From assembly GCF_018406645.1 (NCBI RefSeq), contig NZ_AP024546.1, forward strand, positions 2,046,001 to 2,110,000: a stretch of 64,000 nt of DNA, in the 5' to 3' direction. The notes under the pieces were generated by a model. The model was not told the DNA's origin. It saw only the letters and a list, made by a program, of their open reading frames with translations, and searched no databases. Of this stretch, positions 45,001 to 53,123 are shown piece by piece. Position numbers and translations under genes: made by a program. The number at the start of each line of letters is the position of its first letter. The first letter of the stretch is position 1. The DNA comes from Lysobacter helvus (lineage in GTDB: Bacteria; Pseudomonadota; Gammaproteobacteria; Xanthomonadales; Xanthomonadaceae).

Positions 45001-45360
45001 CAGGGCGGCATCTTCGACCGCAACGAAGGTCGCGCGCCGTGGGTGAACCAGATCGACCTGTCGCTGGCGCAGGAGCTCCCGGGCTTCGGCGAAGGCCACA
45101 AGGCGGAAATCCGCCTCGACATCTTCAACTTCCTCAACCTGCTCAACAAGGATTGGGGCGTCGAGCACCGCGCGAGCTTCCCGCTCGAGCGCACGCTGGC
45201 GACGGTTGCGGGCATCGATGCGCAGGGCCACTACATCTACAACATCAATGCCCAGCTGGACGCGTTCGGCAACTACGCGCCGGCGCCGCTGCCGGTCAAC
45301 GAGAACTTCAACCCGTCGCAGCGTTGGGCGGCGAACGTGACGCTCCGTTACGAGTTCTGA
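42037..45360 (+). CDS. Oar-like TonB-dependent receptor with N-terminal carboxypeptidase-like domain
   Basis: A 1107-residue outer-membrane protein. Signal peptide (to APAFAQ, about residue 28), an N-terminal carboxypeptidase-regulatory-like domain (about 30-115: VVGADGQPVAGAEVTI, YTVTVNKADAG), a possible TonB box (TITVV), a plug, and a long beta-barrel ending in LRYEF. This is the Oar/OmpA-type receptor class found in many copies in Xanthomonadales and myxobacteria. Substrate unknown: oligosaccharides, peptides or adhesion are all possible. ATG 42037 is set by the signal peptide. The upstream 208 bases contain a small palindrome (41961-41976). An intrinsic terminator follows. Confidence 0.92.
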   Translation: MTDRNRVRLSKLSLALIAALAAAPAFAQSTSAGVGGRVVGADGQPVAGAEVTIVHAESGTVSRAVTDANGRYAARGLRVGGPYTVTVNKADAGTRSQENVFLGLDKVAEVDLSLAPAQQLNTITVVGASTQFQPDNKGISTNMSREDMDRMPSPDRSIQNIVRADPRVVVTDRDRGAFSANGQNFRYNSITVDTINAGDPFGLNDNGLPTKGTPISQDAIQEYNISTANYDVATRRGVGATINAVTKSGTNDFHGSAYYVYQNASSMVGENASGKKWEGYDKDRTLGLTFGGPIVKDKLFFFLSLEKQKKDGIGSITGPAESNATLKVPGISQTFIDSVIATAQARGLTPGDNGQAPDMDTKRGLVKFDWNINDAHRASLRLSQTKEFEPIVTNGTVTGSSPRLALSSNWYVLDKKSTSYALSFYDDWSENFSTEASVGYSEFNQDRDPMVGGHQPAVLVRVNGTTGPGIFLGTEPPTHANRLNVETWNGYFAGSWYLGDHVVKGGLDYQSDKIYNLFLQQYNGNYEFNNLADFQNGVYNRYQLATPAPGYTLNNVAALLTMKQYGFFLQDTWQASDKLSLQYGLRYDVPKISPDPTYNPCFAAPPGTLGDLGPCGLRANTAVGSNTASATGGYGYPNTGTIDGNSIVQPRASFNYTINDKMQLRGGAGLFVSNTPAVWVANPYSNNGVAVSTYDIGRFNPATPTVTPPFSPNGSTQTVPGVTLTDPGLGTSSMTLAVVDPDFKLPTVAKYTLGFDMQLPFLDSVFTVEGQYIDTVHGIKYDNINLGAPTGVLPDGRLTYQRTPNGTTTGTGGANPARWNANPSFGQNILLTNTDKGHAENLTFSWKKPFANDWSAMVAYTISDATDVNPGTSSVASSSYGNRDWINPNDDYEATSNYSIPQRLIGQVTWEHAFWGEHKTRVSAFYDGHSGAPYSWVFFNDVNGDTSFRDLAYIPVNRGDVSFAPGTSQASIDSFFNYIANNDQLVRQQGGIFDRNEGRAPWVNQIDLSLAQELPGFGEGHKAEIRLDIFNFLNLLNKDWGVEHRASFPLERTLATVAGIDAQGHYIYNINAQLDAFGNYAPAPLPVNENFNPSQRWAANVTLRYEF

Positions 45361-45380
45361 TCCAGCACCAAGGCGTCACG

Positions 45381-45409
45381 AAAACGGCCGGGGAAACCCG
45401 GCCGTTTTT
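45381..45409 (+). terminator. Intrinsic terminator of the TonB receptor gene
   Basis: A perfect 12-bp stem (aaaacggccggg / cccggccgtttt) with a GAAA loop and a run of five T residues, 20 bases after the stop. Confidence 0.92.
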
Positions 45410-45456
45410 CGTTGGGGAAGCTGCAAGCCGGGCCCCGACGCGATAAAGTCCTGCCG

Positions 45457-46866
45457 ATGAATCCACACGACCACACCGACGCCGGACAGCCGGCCGTCCA
45501 CAACGACACCCTCCTGCCCACGGTCAACGCGCGCATCTATCCGCGCGGCGGCCTCGACGTGTTGTCGCGCGCCGAAGTCGCGCGCCTGCGCGACGCTTCC
45601 TCCGGCGGCATGCACGACCTGCTGCGTCGCTGCGCGCTCGCCGTGCTCACCAGCGGCAGCGCGTCGGACGATCCGCGCGCGGCGCAGGAGCTCTATCCCG
45701 ATTTCGACATCCAGGTGCTGCAGCAGGATCGCGGCGTGCGCATCGACCTGCACCACGCACCGGCGATGGCGTTCGTCGACGGCGAGATCATCCGCGGCGT
45801 CGCGGAGCTGCTGTTCGCCGTCGTGCGCGACCTGGCCTACACCGCGATCGAACTGCACGAAGACCGCGACCTCGAAAGCGGCCCCGGCATCACCGACGCC
45901 GTGTTCGGCCTGTTGCGCAACGCGCGCGTGCTGCATCCGACGGATCCCAACCTCGTCGTCTGCTGGGGCGGCCATTCGATCGGCCGCGACGAATACGTCT
46001 ACACCAAGCAGGTCGGTTACGAACTCGGCCTGCGCGGCCTGGACATCTGCACGGGCTGCGGCCCGGGTGCGATGAAGGGCCCGATGAAGGGCGCGACGAT
46101 CGCGCACGCCAAGCAGCGCCGTCGCAAGACGCGTTACATCGGCATCACCGAGCCGGGCATCATCGCGGCCGAATCGCCGAACCCGATCGTCAACCACCTC
46201 GTGATCATGCCGGACATCGAGAAGCGCCTCGAAGCGTTCGTGCGCATGGGCCACGGCATCATCGTGTTCCCCGGCGGCGTGGGCACGGCGGAAGAAATCC
46301 TGTACCTGCTCGGCATCCTGCTGCGCGAGGAGAACGCGGACCTGCCGTTCCCGCTGATCCTCACCGGCCCGACCGCATCGGCGCCGTACTTCGAACAGAT
46401 CGACCACTTCCTGCGCCTTACCCTGGGTGATGCGGCCACGTCGCGCTACGAGATTATCGTGGGCGATCCGGCGAAGGTGGCCAAGCGGATGTCGGCGGGC
46501 GTGCGCAAGGTGCGCGAGTACCGCATCGCGCACAAGGATTCGTTCTACTTCAACTGGTCGATGACGGTGCCGCTGGAATTCCAGAAGCCGTTCGTGCCGA
46601 CGCACGAAGCGATGGCCGCGCTCGACCTGCACCACGGGCGCAAGCCGCACGAACTCGCCGCGGATTTGCGCCGCGCGTTCTCCGGCATCGTCGCCGGCAA
46701 CGTCAAGGAAGACGGGTTGCGCCGCATCGAGGAGCGCGGGCCGTTCGAGATCCACGGCGACGCCGACATGATGCAGGCGCTCGATGCGTTGCTCCGGGCG
46801 TTCGTCGAACAGCGCCGCATGAAGATCGCCGGCGAATACCGGCCGTGCTATCGCGTGCTGTCGTGA
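45457..46866 (+). CDS. ppnN: Pyrimidine/purine nucleotide 5'-monophosphate nucleosidase (LOG family)
   Basis: A 469-residue protein of the PpnN/YgdH type. The central LOG (lysine decarboxylase-like) domain has GHSIGRDEYVYTKQVGYELG, CTGCGPGAMKGPMKGA and the PGGVGTAEE phosphoribohydrolase motif. Flanking DUF4478- and DUF3412-like regions give the long form. PpnN splits nucleotide monophosphates to base and ribose 5-phosphate and is activated by (p)ppGpp in E. coli. Start ATG 45457 is chosen at the usual N-terminus; the frame opens 15 codons earlier. Confidence 0.92.
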   Translation: MNPHDHTDAGQPAVHNDTLLPTVNARIYPRGGLDVLSRAEVARLRDASSGGMHDLLRRCALAVLTSGSASDDPRAAQELYPDFDIQVLQQDRGVRIDLHHAPAMAFVDGEIIRGVAELLFAVVRDLAYTAIELHEDRDLESGPGITDAVFGLLRNARVLHPTDPNLVVCWGGHSIGRDEYVYTKQVGYELGLRGLDICTGCGPGAMKGPMKGATIAHAKQRRRKTRYIGITEPGIIAAESPNPIVNHLVIMPDIEKRLEAFVRMGHGIIVFPGGVGTAEEILYLLGILLREENADLPFPLILTGPTASAPYFEQIDHFLRLTLGDAATSRYEIIVGDPAKVAKRMSAGVRKVREYRIAHKDSFYFNWSMTVPLEFQKPFVPTHEAMAALDLHHGRKPHELAADLRRAFSGIVAGNVKEDGLRRIEERGPFEIHGDADMMQALDALLRAFVEQRRMKIAGEYRPCYRVLS

Positions 46867-46886
46867 GCGTGGCGGCCTGAAGCGAA

Positions 46887-46908
46887 GGTGCCGCCGAGCG
46901 GCGGCACC
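46887..46908. terminator. Hairpin between convergent ppnN and pilin genes
   Basis: A perfect 9-bp stem (ggtgccgcc / ggcggcacc) with a 4-base loop and no T run. It lies between two converging stops and may terminate both. Confidence 0.5.
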
Positions 46909-46924
46909 ACTAGCGGCTTACGGC

Positions 46925-47383
46925 TTACTGGCGCCAGCAGTAATCCACGTTGTTGCTGTCGCTCATGCCCTTGGTCGCGATGCCCGCTGCCATCGTGAGG
47001 ACGAAATTGGCGCAGCGGGGGTCATTGGCAAGGTCGCCCTTGCGGGTCGCCGTCAGGACGTAAGTCGTCGGGGCGGTTGCCGCGACGATGGTCGTACTGA
47101 CCGTGTAGTACTTCAGCGACGCGTTGTACGCGGTGCTGTTCGCGGCATTGCCGGTCAACTGGTCCAGGGTGCCATACGTCGGGTTGTCGGCGCGCCAGCG
47201 TTCTTCGCGCAGTTGCATGTCGCCGATCGCCTGCATCGCCTCCGCGCGCTTGCCCTTGCGGACATGCTCGACGTACTGGGGAATCGCGATGATCGCCAGG
47301 ATCGCGATGACCGCGACCACGATCATCAACTCGATCAGCGTAAAGCCCTTCGGGCGCCTGGCCTTCGAACGTGTGGCGTGCAT
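46925..47383 (-). CDS. pilE: Type IV pilin, PilE-like
   Basis: A 152-residue prepilin. The leader (RRPKG) is cut before [24 protein letters not shown], with Glu5 present as required for assembly. The C-terminal domain has a Cys pair (Cys in DDPRC region and YCWRQ end) as a disulfide-bonded D-loop. Length fits a minor pilin of the PilE class. ATG 47383 has AGGGGA upstream. It is divergent from the fimT-pilW-pilX-pilV unit, although relatives usually have pilE at the end of that operon. A major pilin role is less likely but not excluded. Confidence 0.88.
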   Translation of the reverse strand: MHATRSKARRPKGFTLIELMIVVAVIAILAIIAIPQYVEHVRKGKRAEAMQAIGDMQLREERWRADNPTYGTLDQLTGNAANSTAYNASLKYYTVSTTIVAATAPTTYVLTATRKGDLANDPRCANFVLTMAAGIATKGMSDSNNVDYCWRQ

Positions 47384-47542
47384 CACGGTTTTCCCCTGTA
47401 GTCCCGCTGCGATGCTACGCCGGTGCCCTTCGGGGCGCAAAACCGTTGGCCCCATCGGACTTCCCACTCATCGGTAAGCGCTGGAAACGGGGCCGGGACC
47501 TACGTGAGACTGCGATCGAACTCAGGGGGAGGGCTTCGGCCC

Positions 47543-48136
47543 ATGCGCGCCATGCAACGCCAATCCGGTACTGCGCAAGACGGCTTCACGCTCCTGGAGC
47601 TGATGGTCGCGGTCGCCGTTTTCATCGTCCTCTCCGCGCTCGCGGCACCGAGCTTCATCACCTATCTGGACAAGGCGCGCGTGCGCGGCGCCGCGGATTC
47701 GGTGGTCAACCAGATCGGGCAGGCGCGGCAGGTCGCGGTCAAGTTCGATCGCAGCGTGTCGTTGTCCACCACCGGCACCGGCGCCACGTGGTGCCTCGGC
47801 GCCAACCAGGCGGCAACGCCCACCGTCGGCAGCCAGACGGGTGCCCCGGTCGCGTGCGATTGCACGCAGGCCAGCGCGTGCATGGTCGACAGCCGCGAGA
47901 TGGTGATCGGCAACGTGCAGCATCCCGGCGTGACGCTCAGCTCCGCCGCGTCGGAACTCGTGTTCGACGGCCGCCTCGGTGCGCGCTCCGACGCCTTCAC
48001 CGGCGATGCCGATGCCAGCAGCTTCGATCTCACGTCGCAGTCGGGGCGCTACGTGCTCACGGTGAGCGTCTCGCCGCTGGGCCAGGCCTCCGTCTGCAGC
48101 AAGTCCGGCAACATCCTGGGGTATCCGACATGCTGA
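47543..48136 (+). CDS. fimT: FimT/GspH-family minor pseudopilin
   Basis: A 197-residue prepilin with leader ending in QDG and FTLLELMVAVAVFIVLSALAAP, including Glu5. The C-terminal GspH/FimT domain follows, with a CDCTQASAC cysteine cluster. It starts the minor-pilin operon and overlaps pilW by 7 bases (48130-48136). FimT proteins help prime pilus assembly, and one has been shown to bind DNA during uptake in Legionella. A GGGGGAGGG ribosome site lies before ATG 47543; ATG 47552 is an alternative. Confidence 0.9.
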   Translation: MRAMQRQSGTAQDGFTLLELMVAVAVFIVLSALAAPSFITYLDKARVRGAADSVVNQIGQARQVAVKFDRSVSLSTTGTGATWCLGANQAATPTVGSQTGAPVACDCTQASACMVDSREMVIGNVQHPGVTLSSAASELVFDGRLGARSDAFTGDADASSFDLTSQSGRYVLTVSVSPLGQASVCSKSGNILGYPTC

Positions 48137-48762
48137 TCCGTCGCGCGCTTCCGTCGCCGCGCAACGCACGCGGCTTCACCCTGGTCGAGATGATGGTCGC
48201 CATCGTGCTCGGCCTGCTGGTGGTGTCCGCGGTGCTCGCCTTCATCTTCAGCCTGATCCGCGCCAACAGCGAAACCGTGCTGTCCACGCGCCTCAACCAG
48301 GAACTGCGCGCCACGATGTCGCTGGTCGCCAACGACCTGCGCCGCGCGCGCGGCCTGGCCGATCCGATCGCCGCGGTGAACCAGGGCGGCACGGTCACCA
48401 ATCCCTTCTCCAACGTCGATGTCTCGACGGCGGGTTGCGCGCGCTACTCGTATGCCGAAGACATCGCCGGCGGCACCACCAATTTCCGCGCGATCCGGTT
48501 GAACGCGGGCAAGGTCGTGCTGGTGCGCCAGGCCACCGCCGCCGCCGCCACGTGCGCCGCCGCGGGCACGGTGCTCAACACCAACGGCATCGAGATCACC
48601 AGCCTCACCTTCACCAACCCGGGCGGCAACGCGCGGCGCATCGACATCCTGATGACGGGCCGCCTGCGCAACCCGCCGGCCTACATGGGTGCCACGCCGT
48701 CGATGGCCATCACCACCAAGACGATCCGCCAGACCATTTCCATCCGGTCCAACGGGACCTGA
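48130..48762 (+). CDS. pilW: Minor pilin PilW
   Basis: A 210-residue prepilin, shorter than usual PilW (about 250-350). Leader ending NARG and FTLVEMMVAIVLGLLVVSAVLAF with Glu5. The C-terminal part matches PilW by position in the operon rather than by strong motif. It overlaps fimT by 7 bases and shares TGATG with the next frame. It is one of the tip-complex subunits that prime type IV pilus assembly. Confidence 0.85.
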   Translation: MLIRRALPSPRNARGFTLVEMMVAIVLGLLVVSAVLAFIFSLIRANSETVLSTRLNQELRATMSLVANDLRRARGLADPIAAVNQGGTVTNPFSNVDVSTAGCARYSYAEDIAGGTTNFRAIRLNAGKVVLVRQATAAAATCAAAGTVLNTNGIEITSLTFTNPGGNARRIDILMTGRLRNPPAYMGATPSMAITTKTIRQTISIRSNGT

Positions 48763-48794
48763 TGGACACGCACGAGACATCGCAGGAGTCGACG

Positions 48795-50519
48795 ATGACC
48801 CGCAATCGCAACTTCACCCCGCAACGCCACGCGCGCGGCAACGCGCTGCTCGTCGCGGTCATCCTGTTGCTGCTGGCCAGCGTGATCACGCTGCTCACGC
48901 TCAACGTCGGCCTGTTCGAGCAACGCTCGTCGGGCAACGACGCGCGCGCCAAGATCATTTCCGAAGTGGCCGAGGCCGGCGTCTCGCAGGGCGCGGAATA
49001 CTTCCGCCTCAAGCCGACGTCGCTGCTCGCCACGTCCGGCAACTGGGCGCGCTGCATCGACCTGGCGGACAAGACGCAGTTCCCGTGCGGCTCCATCCCG
49101 GACGCCGGCCGACGCGACACGATGTACTACTGGGTCAACGGCAGCACGCCGGGCGACGTCAACGGCGACGGCATCAGCAACGACCTGCTCGACCAGCGCA
49201 TGTTGCCGCTCGGCAGCGTGCTGACCGGCGGCAGCGCCCCGGCGCGCATCACCACCGTCGGCAACTTCAACAACGTGGCCTACGGCGTCGGCGTCGTGCT
49301 GTGCCGCATCGCGCTGCCGACCGCCCCGGGCGATCCGACGCGTTGCACCACCGTTGCGTCGGAGCAGAGCAGCACCTACGTCTACAACTTCGTCAGCATC
49401 GCGGGCCTGGGCCAGACGGAGACCGAAGGCACGCGCACCACCGTGTCGCAGATGCTGGGCCAGTACCAGATCTTCCAGCCGAACATGAACATGCCGCCGG
49501 TCATCGCGTCCGGCAGCGTGGACGTCACCGGCGGCCTGCAACTCGTCACCAATCCCAACGGCGGCGGCCCCGGCGTGCCGGTGTCGGTGTGGACGCGCAA
49601 GGACATCACCAAGACCGGTACGCCCAACACCTGCTACGCCGACGAGTTCTACCGCTACGGCGCCAAGAACAACGCGCCGCCCACGCTCGACACGAGCGGC
49701 GTGGTGCTGTGCGACACCTGCGGCTGCAACGGCGACGTCAGCCTGTCCTACGACAAGTCCGGCAACCAGCAGGACGAGGGCATGGACATCCTCGACGTCG
49801 ACGGCAGCACCGGCACCAACGGCAAGGGCGTCAACGCGGACGTCGTGGCATCCGAATTCCCGTGCGACCTGTTCGGCTACGTCTTCGGCGTCAACGCACG
49901 CATGGACACCAACGGCGACTTCTTCTGCGAAACGCTGGTCCCGGCGGTGCAGTACACCTCGCCGACCACGATGGCCACGGTGAACCTGGATGCCGACGAA
50001 GCGTTCCTCTACAAGAACGCCACGTACATCCTGCCGCGCGACGGCACGGCGCAGAGCCTGATGGATCCGAGCCAGACGTGGGGCGGCGGCTATCCGTCCT
50101 CCTCGCTGTCCGGCATCGTCTGGTGCCAGACCAACTGCAACATCGGCTCCAACACGCAGGTCGGCACGCCGGCCAAGCCGGTCGTGCTGGTGATCGACGG
50201 CAACGCGCGCATCCAGGGCCGCGTGTTCGGCCTGGTGTTCATGCGCACGCCGGCCGCCACGCCGGCCAAGCATCCGCTCAACGGCGCGCACGACCACACC
50301 GCGGACAAGCTCGATCCCGCCACCGGCGGCACGGCCACGCTCGACATGAACGCCGGCGCCACCGTGTACGGCGCGGTCGTCGTGCAGGGCAAGATCGACA
50401 AGGCCAACGGCACCGCCGCGATCATCTACAGCGGCGACGTGTTCAAGAATTTCGCCGGCAGCATTCCGCCCAAGACTTCCAACCTCCCCGGCGCGTGGAC
50501 CGACCGGTTGACCTACTGA
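48795..50519 (+). CDS. pilX: Oversized PilX-like minor pilus protein
   Basis: A 574-residue protein. The N-terminus RGNALLVAVILLLLASVITLLTL fits the PilX_N domain, which often lacks the strict FTLxE signature. Usual PilX proteins have 150-200 residues; here about 400 extra residues follow, with several cysteines (CDTCGCNGD, CQTNC) and a C-terminal beta-rich region that resembles other pilus-associated proteins. AGGAG lies 7 bases before ATG 48795, which I prefer over ATG 48762 at the pilW junction. Tip localisation is inferred from its operon. Confidence 0.8.
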   Translation: MTRNRNFTPQRHARGNALLVAVILLLLASVITLLTLNVGLFEQRSSGNDARAKIISEVAEAGVSQGAEYFRLKPTSLLATSGNWARCIDLADKTQFPCGSIPDAGRRDTMYYWVNGSTPGDVNGDGISNDLLDQRMLPLGSVLTGGSAPARITTVGNFNNVAYGVGVVLCRIALPTAPGDPTRCTTVASEQSSTYVYNFVSIAGLGQTETEGTRTTVSQMLGQYQIFQPNMNMPPVIASGSVDVTGGLQLVTNPNGGGPGVPVSVWTRKDITKTGTPNTCYADEFYRYGAKNNAPPTLDTSGVVLCDTCGCNGDVSLSYDKSGNQQDEGMDILDVDGSTGTNGKGVNADVVASEFPCDLFGYVFGVNARMDTNGDFFCETLVPAVQYTSPTTMATVNLDADEAFLYKNATYILPRDGTAQSLMDPSQTWGGGYPSSSLSGIVWCQTNCNIGSNTQVGTPAKPVVLVIDGNARIQGRVFGLVFMRTPAATPAKHPLNGAHDHTADKLDPATGGTATLDMNAGATVYGAVVVQGKIDKANGTAAIIYSGDVFKNFAGSIPPKTSNLPGAWTDRLTY

Positions 50520-50532
50520 GCGGAGCATGGAC

Positions 50533-52914
50533 ATGACTCGCACACACACTCTTCGCGCCCGGGCCCGCGGTTTCTCGCTGCTCGAAGTGCTCCTCGCCGT
50601 CGTGCTGCTCGCGACCGGCCTGCTCGCGCTCGCCGCGTTGCAGGGCGCGCTGGCGCGCAACTCGGCGGACGCCAAGATCCGGTCGCGCGTGGTCGCGCTG
50701 CTCGAGGCGGACCTCGACACGCAACGGTCCACGTCATACACCACCGTCGCGTCGCTGGGCGCGCCGATCACGGCGACCAACCCGGATTGCTCCGACCTCA
50801 CCGTGCTCAACGCGGTGGAAGTGACCGCCTGCGAAGCGGGCCTAGGCAACCTCACGCTCACGCGCACCGTCACGCAGTACGGCGGCCTCGCCAACGGCAG
50901 CGCGTTCGGTGCCGGCGCGCCGGTGGCGCCCAGCAAGGCGGAGTTCAAGCAGATCACCGTCACCGCGGCATGGACCGACGCGCAGGGCCAGGCGCGCAGC
51001 GCCAACATGAGCACCTCGCTCAGCCCGCTCGCGCTGGACGTCAACAATCCGCTCGTCGACAACAATTCCGGCAACGCGCCGCCGAAGTCGCCGGTCGTGC
51101 GCCAGGCCGATCCCACCACCGCCGGCATGATCCCGATCGCGCTGGGCAACGGTGACTCGACCGCCGCGTCCAACCCGACGCCGGAACTCGTGGGCCGCAA
51201 CAACAACCAGCAGCTGGTCGGCACCAAGTTCAACGTGCTCACCTACACGCCGTCGGGCACGATGGCCGTCATCCAGCAGCGCATCGAAACCGAAGTGCTC
51301 AAGTGCACGTGCCAGTACGGCGCGGGCGGCAACAACCTCGGCGAGATCTATCGCGCGTCGCAATGGCCGGCCGTGTGGACCGGCAAGCGCTACGACGTGT
51401 ACATCCCGGACACCGCCACCACCGCGCCGGGCCAGCAGTACGCGTCCGGCCCGAAGGCGGGTGTCTCGCAGAGCCCGCTGTGCCAGGAATGCTGCCGCGA
51501 CCACCACGACAACCCGGCGGACAGCACCAACGCGAAGTTCGATCCGGAAGCCACGGGCACCACGTACCAGAAGTACGACCTCAACGGCTCCAACCAGCTC
51601 GTCAACGCGGGCAACACCACCTCGTCCACGTACGTCGACTCGTGCCGCATCATCCGCGTCGACGGGTTCTGGCGCACGGCGGCCGACATGTATTCGCGCC
51701 AGTTCGGCCTGCTGGAAACCGAAACGGTGCAGGGCGTCCAGGCCAAGACCGGCCTGCCGACGACCGCCGCCACCACGGCGTACACCACCTACGTCAAGGA
51801 CTACCTCAAGCAGTACGACGGGACGTCCGCGAGCGCGCCGACCAACGCGCAGTCGATGTACGACGACTCCGCGCGCGGCCTCAACAACCCGGCCACGATC
51901 ACGATCAGCACGCCGTCCACCACGGACTATCGCTACCTGCATGCCCGTGGCCTGTACGTCGACCATCTTGAAAAGCAGGCACGCGAAACGCTGGCCAAGG
52001 CGTTGGCCGACAAGCGCGCGCAGGGCCAGTGCGCCGCGGGCAGCTCCACGTTGCCGGACTGCGTGCTGCCGTACCTGCCGTTCACCACGGTCAACATGAC
52101 CGAAATCGCCGACTGGGATGCGTCCGACGACACGGTGCTCGCCGTCAACACCGGCAACCTGCTGTCGCTCAATCCGTCGCAGCCTTCGGGCGGTCGCGCG
52201 TACGGCGTCAAGGTCGGCACGTCGAACAACACCGCCTCGGTGCGCACGTCCAACTCCGGCGTCGCGGTGAGTTCGATCATCCCGGCCGCGACCGACAAGC
52301 TGGGCGACGAACCCCTGGTCAGCGACCTGCAGGCGTACACGGTGGGCGGCGCCACCACGCCGCCGACCGGCGACGAGTTCTACATCGCGCTGTCCGGTGG
52401 CGGCACCAACCCGTACGCCTTCTACGTGATCGCCAGCGACACCGGCGAGTGCGTCAAGCCGACCTCGGGCAACCGTCGCTGCTCCACCAACTCCGCGCTG
52501 CCCGCGGCGGGTTCGATCCGCCTCGAGCACTACTGGCAGGAAACGACGATCGCCACCGCGGCCAGCACCGTGCTGGGCAGCGTGCAGTGCACGTACAACG
52601 GATCGGCCGTCACCATCGCCACCAACGGCCAGAACGCGAACATCGACGTGCCTTCGTTCCGCAACTACGTCGTGACTGGCGTTACCGGCGGGACGGGCGC
52701 GAGCATCGGCCTCCCGGTCAACGACACGAAGGCCACGGAAACCACCACGATCTCGTTCACCGCCCTGCCGAAGAACGGCACGATCACCGTGACCCTCGCG
52801 GAGCAGTCGGGAAGCCCGATCAAGGCGGTCCTGACGGCGTGCACGGCCACGAAGCAGGGCAACAACTACTACTTCGAAACGGGCACGTGGACCAAGTCGT
52901 GGCTGGCGCCCTGA
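50533..52914 (+). CDS. Giant PilV-like minor pilin (793 residues)
   Basis: The N-terminus (ARGFSLLEVLLAVVLLATG) is a PilV-type prepilin with Glu5. The rest, about 750 residues, is far beyond PilV's usual 130-200. It contains Cys-rich parts (LKCTCQYG; LCQECCRDHH) and a polar, Asn/Thr/Ser-rich C-terminus, as in surface proteins. I do not recognise the extra region. GGAG before ATG 50533 favours it over ATG 50527. It is the last gene of the fimT-pilW-pilX unit, and pilY1, the usual large tip adhesin, is not in this cluster. A role as tip adhesin is possible but inferred. Confidence 0.8.
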   Translation: MTRTHTLRARARGFSLLEVLLAVVLLATGLLALAALQGALARNSADAKIRSRVVALLEADLDTQRSTSYTTVASLGAPITATNPDCSDLTVLNAVEVTACEAGLGNLTLTRTVTQYGGLANGSAFGAGAPVAPSKAEFKQITVTAAWTDAQGQARSANMSTSLSPLALDVNNPLVDNNSGNAPPKSPVVRQADPTTAGMIPIALGNGDSTAASNPTPELVGRNNNQQLVGTKFNVLTYTPSGTMAVIQQRIETEVLKCTCQYGAGGNNLGEIYRASQWPAVWTGKRYDVYIPDTATTAPGQQYASGPKAGVSQSPLCQECCRDHHDNPADSTNAKFDPEATGTTYQKYDLNGSNQLVNAGNTTSSTYVDSCRIIRVDGFWRTAADMYSRQFGLLETETVQGVQAKTGLPTTAATTAYTTYVKDYLKQYDGTSASAPTNAQSMYDDSARGLNNPATITISTPSTTDYRYLHARGLYVDHLEKQARETLAKALADKRAQGQCAAGSSTLPDCVLPYLPFTTVNMTEIADWDASDDTVLAVNTGNLLSLNPSQPSGGRAYGVKVGTSNNTASVRTSNSGVAVSSIIPAATDKLGDEPLVSDLQAYTVGGATTPPTGDEFYIALSGGGTNPYAFYVIASDTGECVKPTSGNRRCSTNSALPAAGSIRLEHYWQETTIATAASTVLGSVQCTYNGSAVTIATNGQNANIDVPSFRNYVVTGVTGGTGASIGLPVNDTKATETTTISFTALPKNGTITVTLAEQSGSPIKAVLTACTATKQGNNYYFETGTWTKSWLAP

Positions 52915-52947
52915 TGCGGATGCAGCAAGAAACATGCATCTGACGGA

Positions 52948-52976
52948 TTGACGCACCCGGGCGGGCGGCCCAAAAT
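52948..52976 (+). promoter_or_regulatory. Candidate promoter of tRNA-Asn
   Basis: TTGACG and CAAAAT are spaced by 17 bases and end 10 bases before the mature tRNA. Confidence 0.6.
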
Positions 52977-52986
52977 ACGCGCCCCC

Positions 52987-53063
52987 GCCCGAATAGCTCA
53001 GCCGGTTAGAGCACTTGACTGTTAATCAGGGGGTCGTTGGTTCGAGTCCAACTTCGGGCGCCA
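52987..53063 (+). tRNA. tRNA-Asn (anticodon GTT)
   Basis: A complete cloverleaf can be drawn: acceptor arms GCCCGAA and TTCGGGC, D arm AGCTCAGCCGGTTAGAGCA, anticodon stem CTTGA/TCAGG with loop CTGTTAA (anticodon GTT), T arm with GGTTCGAGTCC, and an encoded CCA end. A strong terminator follows 8 bases later. Confidence 0.97.
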
Positions 53064-53070
53064 GATTCCG

Positions 53071-53105
53071 CGAAAGGCCAGCCACCAGGCTGGCCTTTCG
53101 TTTTT
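53071..53105 (+). terminator. Intrinsic terminator of tRNA-Asn
   Basis: A perfect 13-bp stem (cgaaaggccagcc / ggctggcctttcg) with an ACCA loop and a T run. It also lies near the stop of the convergent pseudopilin gene. Confidence 0.93.
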
Positions 53106-53123
53106 GCGGTCCAGGTGCGCGCT

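Noticed and set aside
41956-45231. A 1091-codon frame antisense to the TonB receptor
   Set aside because: No signal peptide, domain or ribosome site; it mirrors codon bias of the sense gene, which has clear receptor features.
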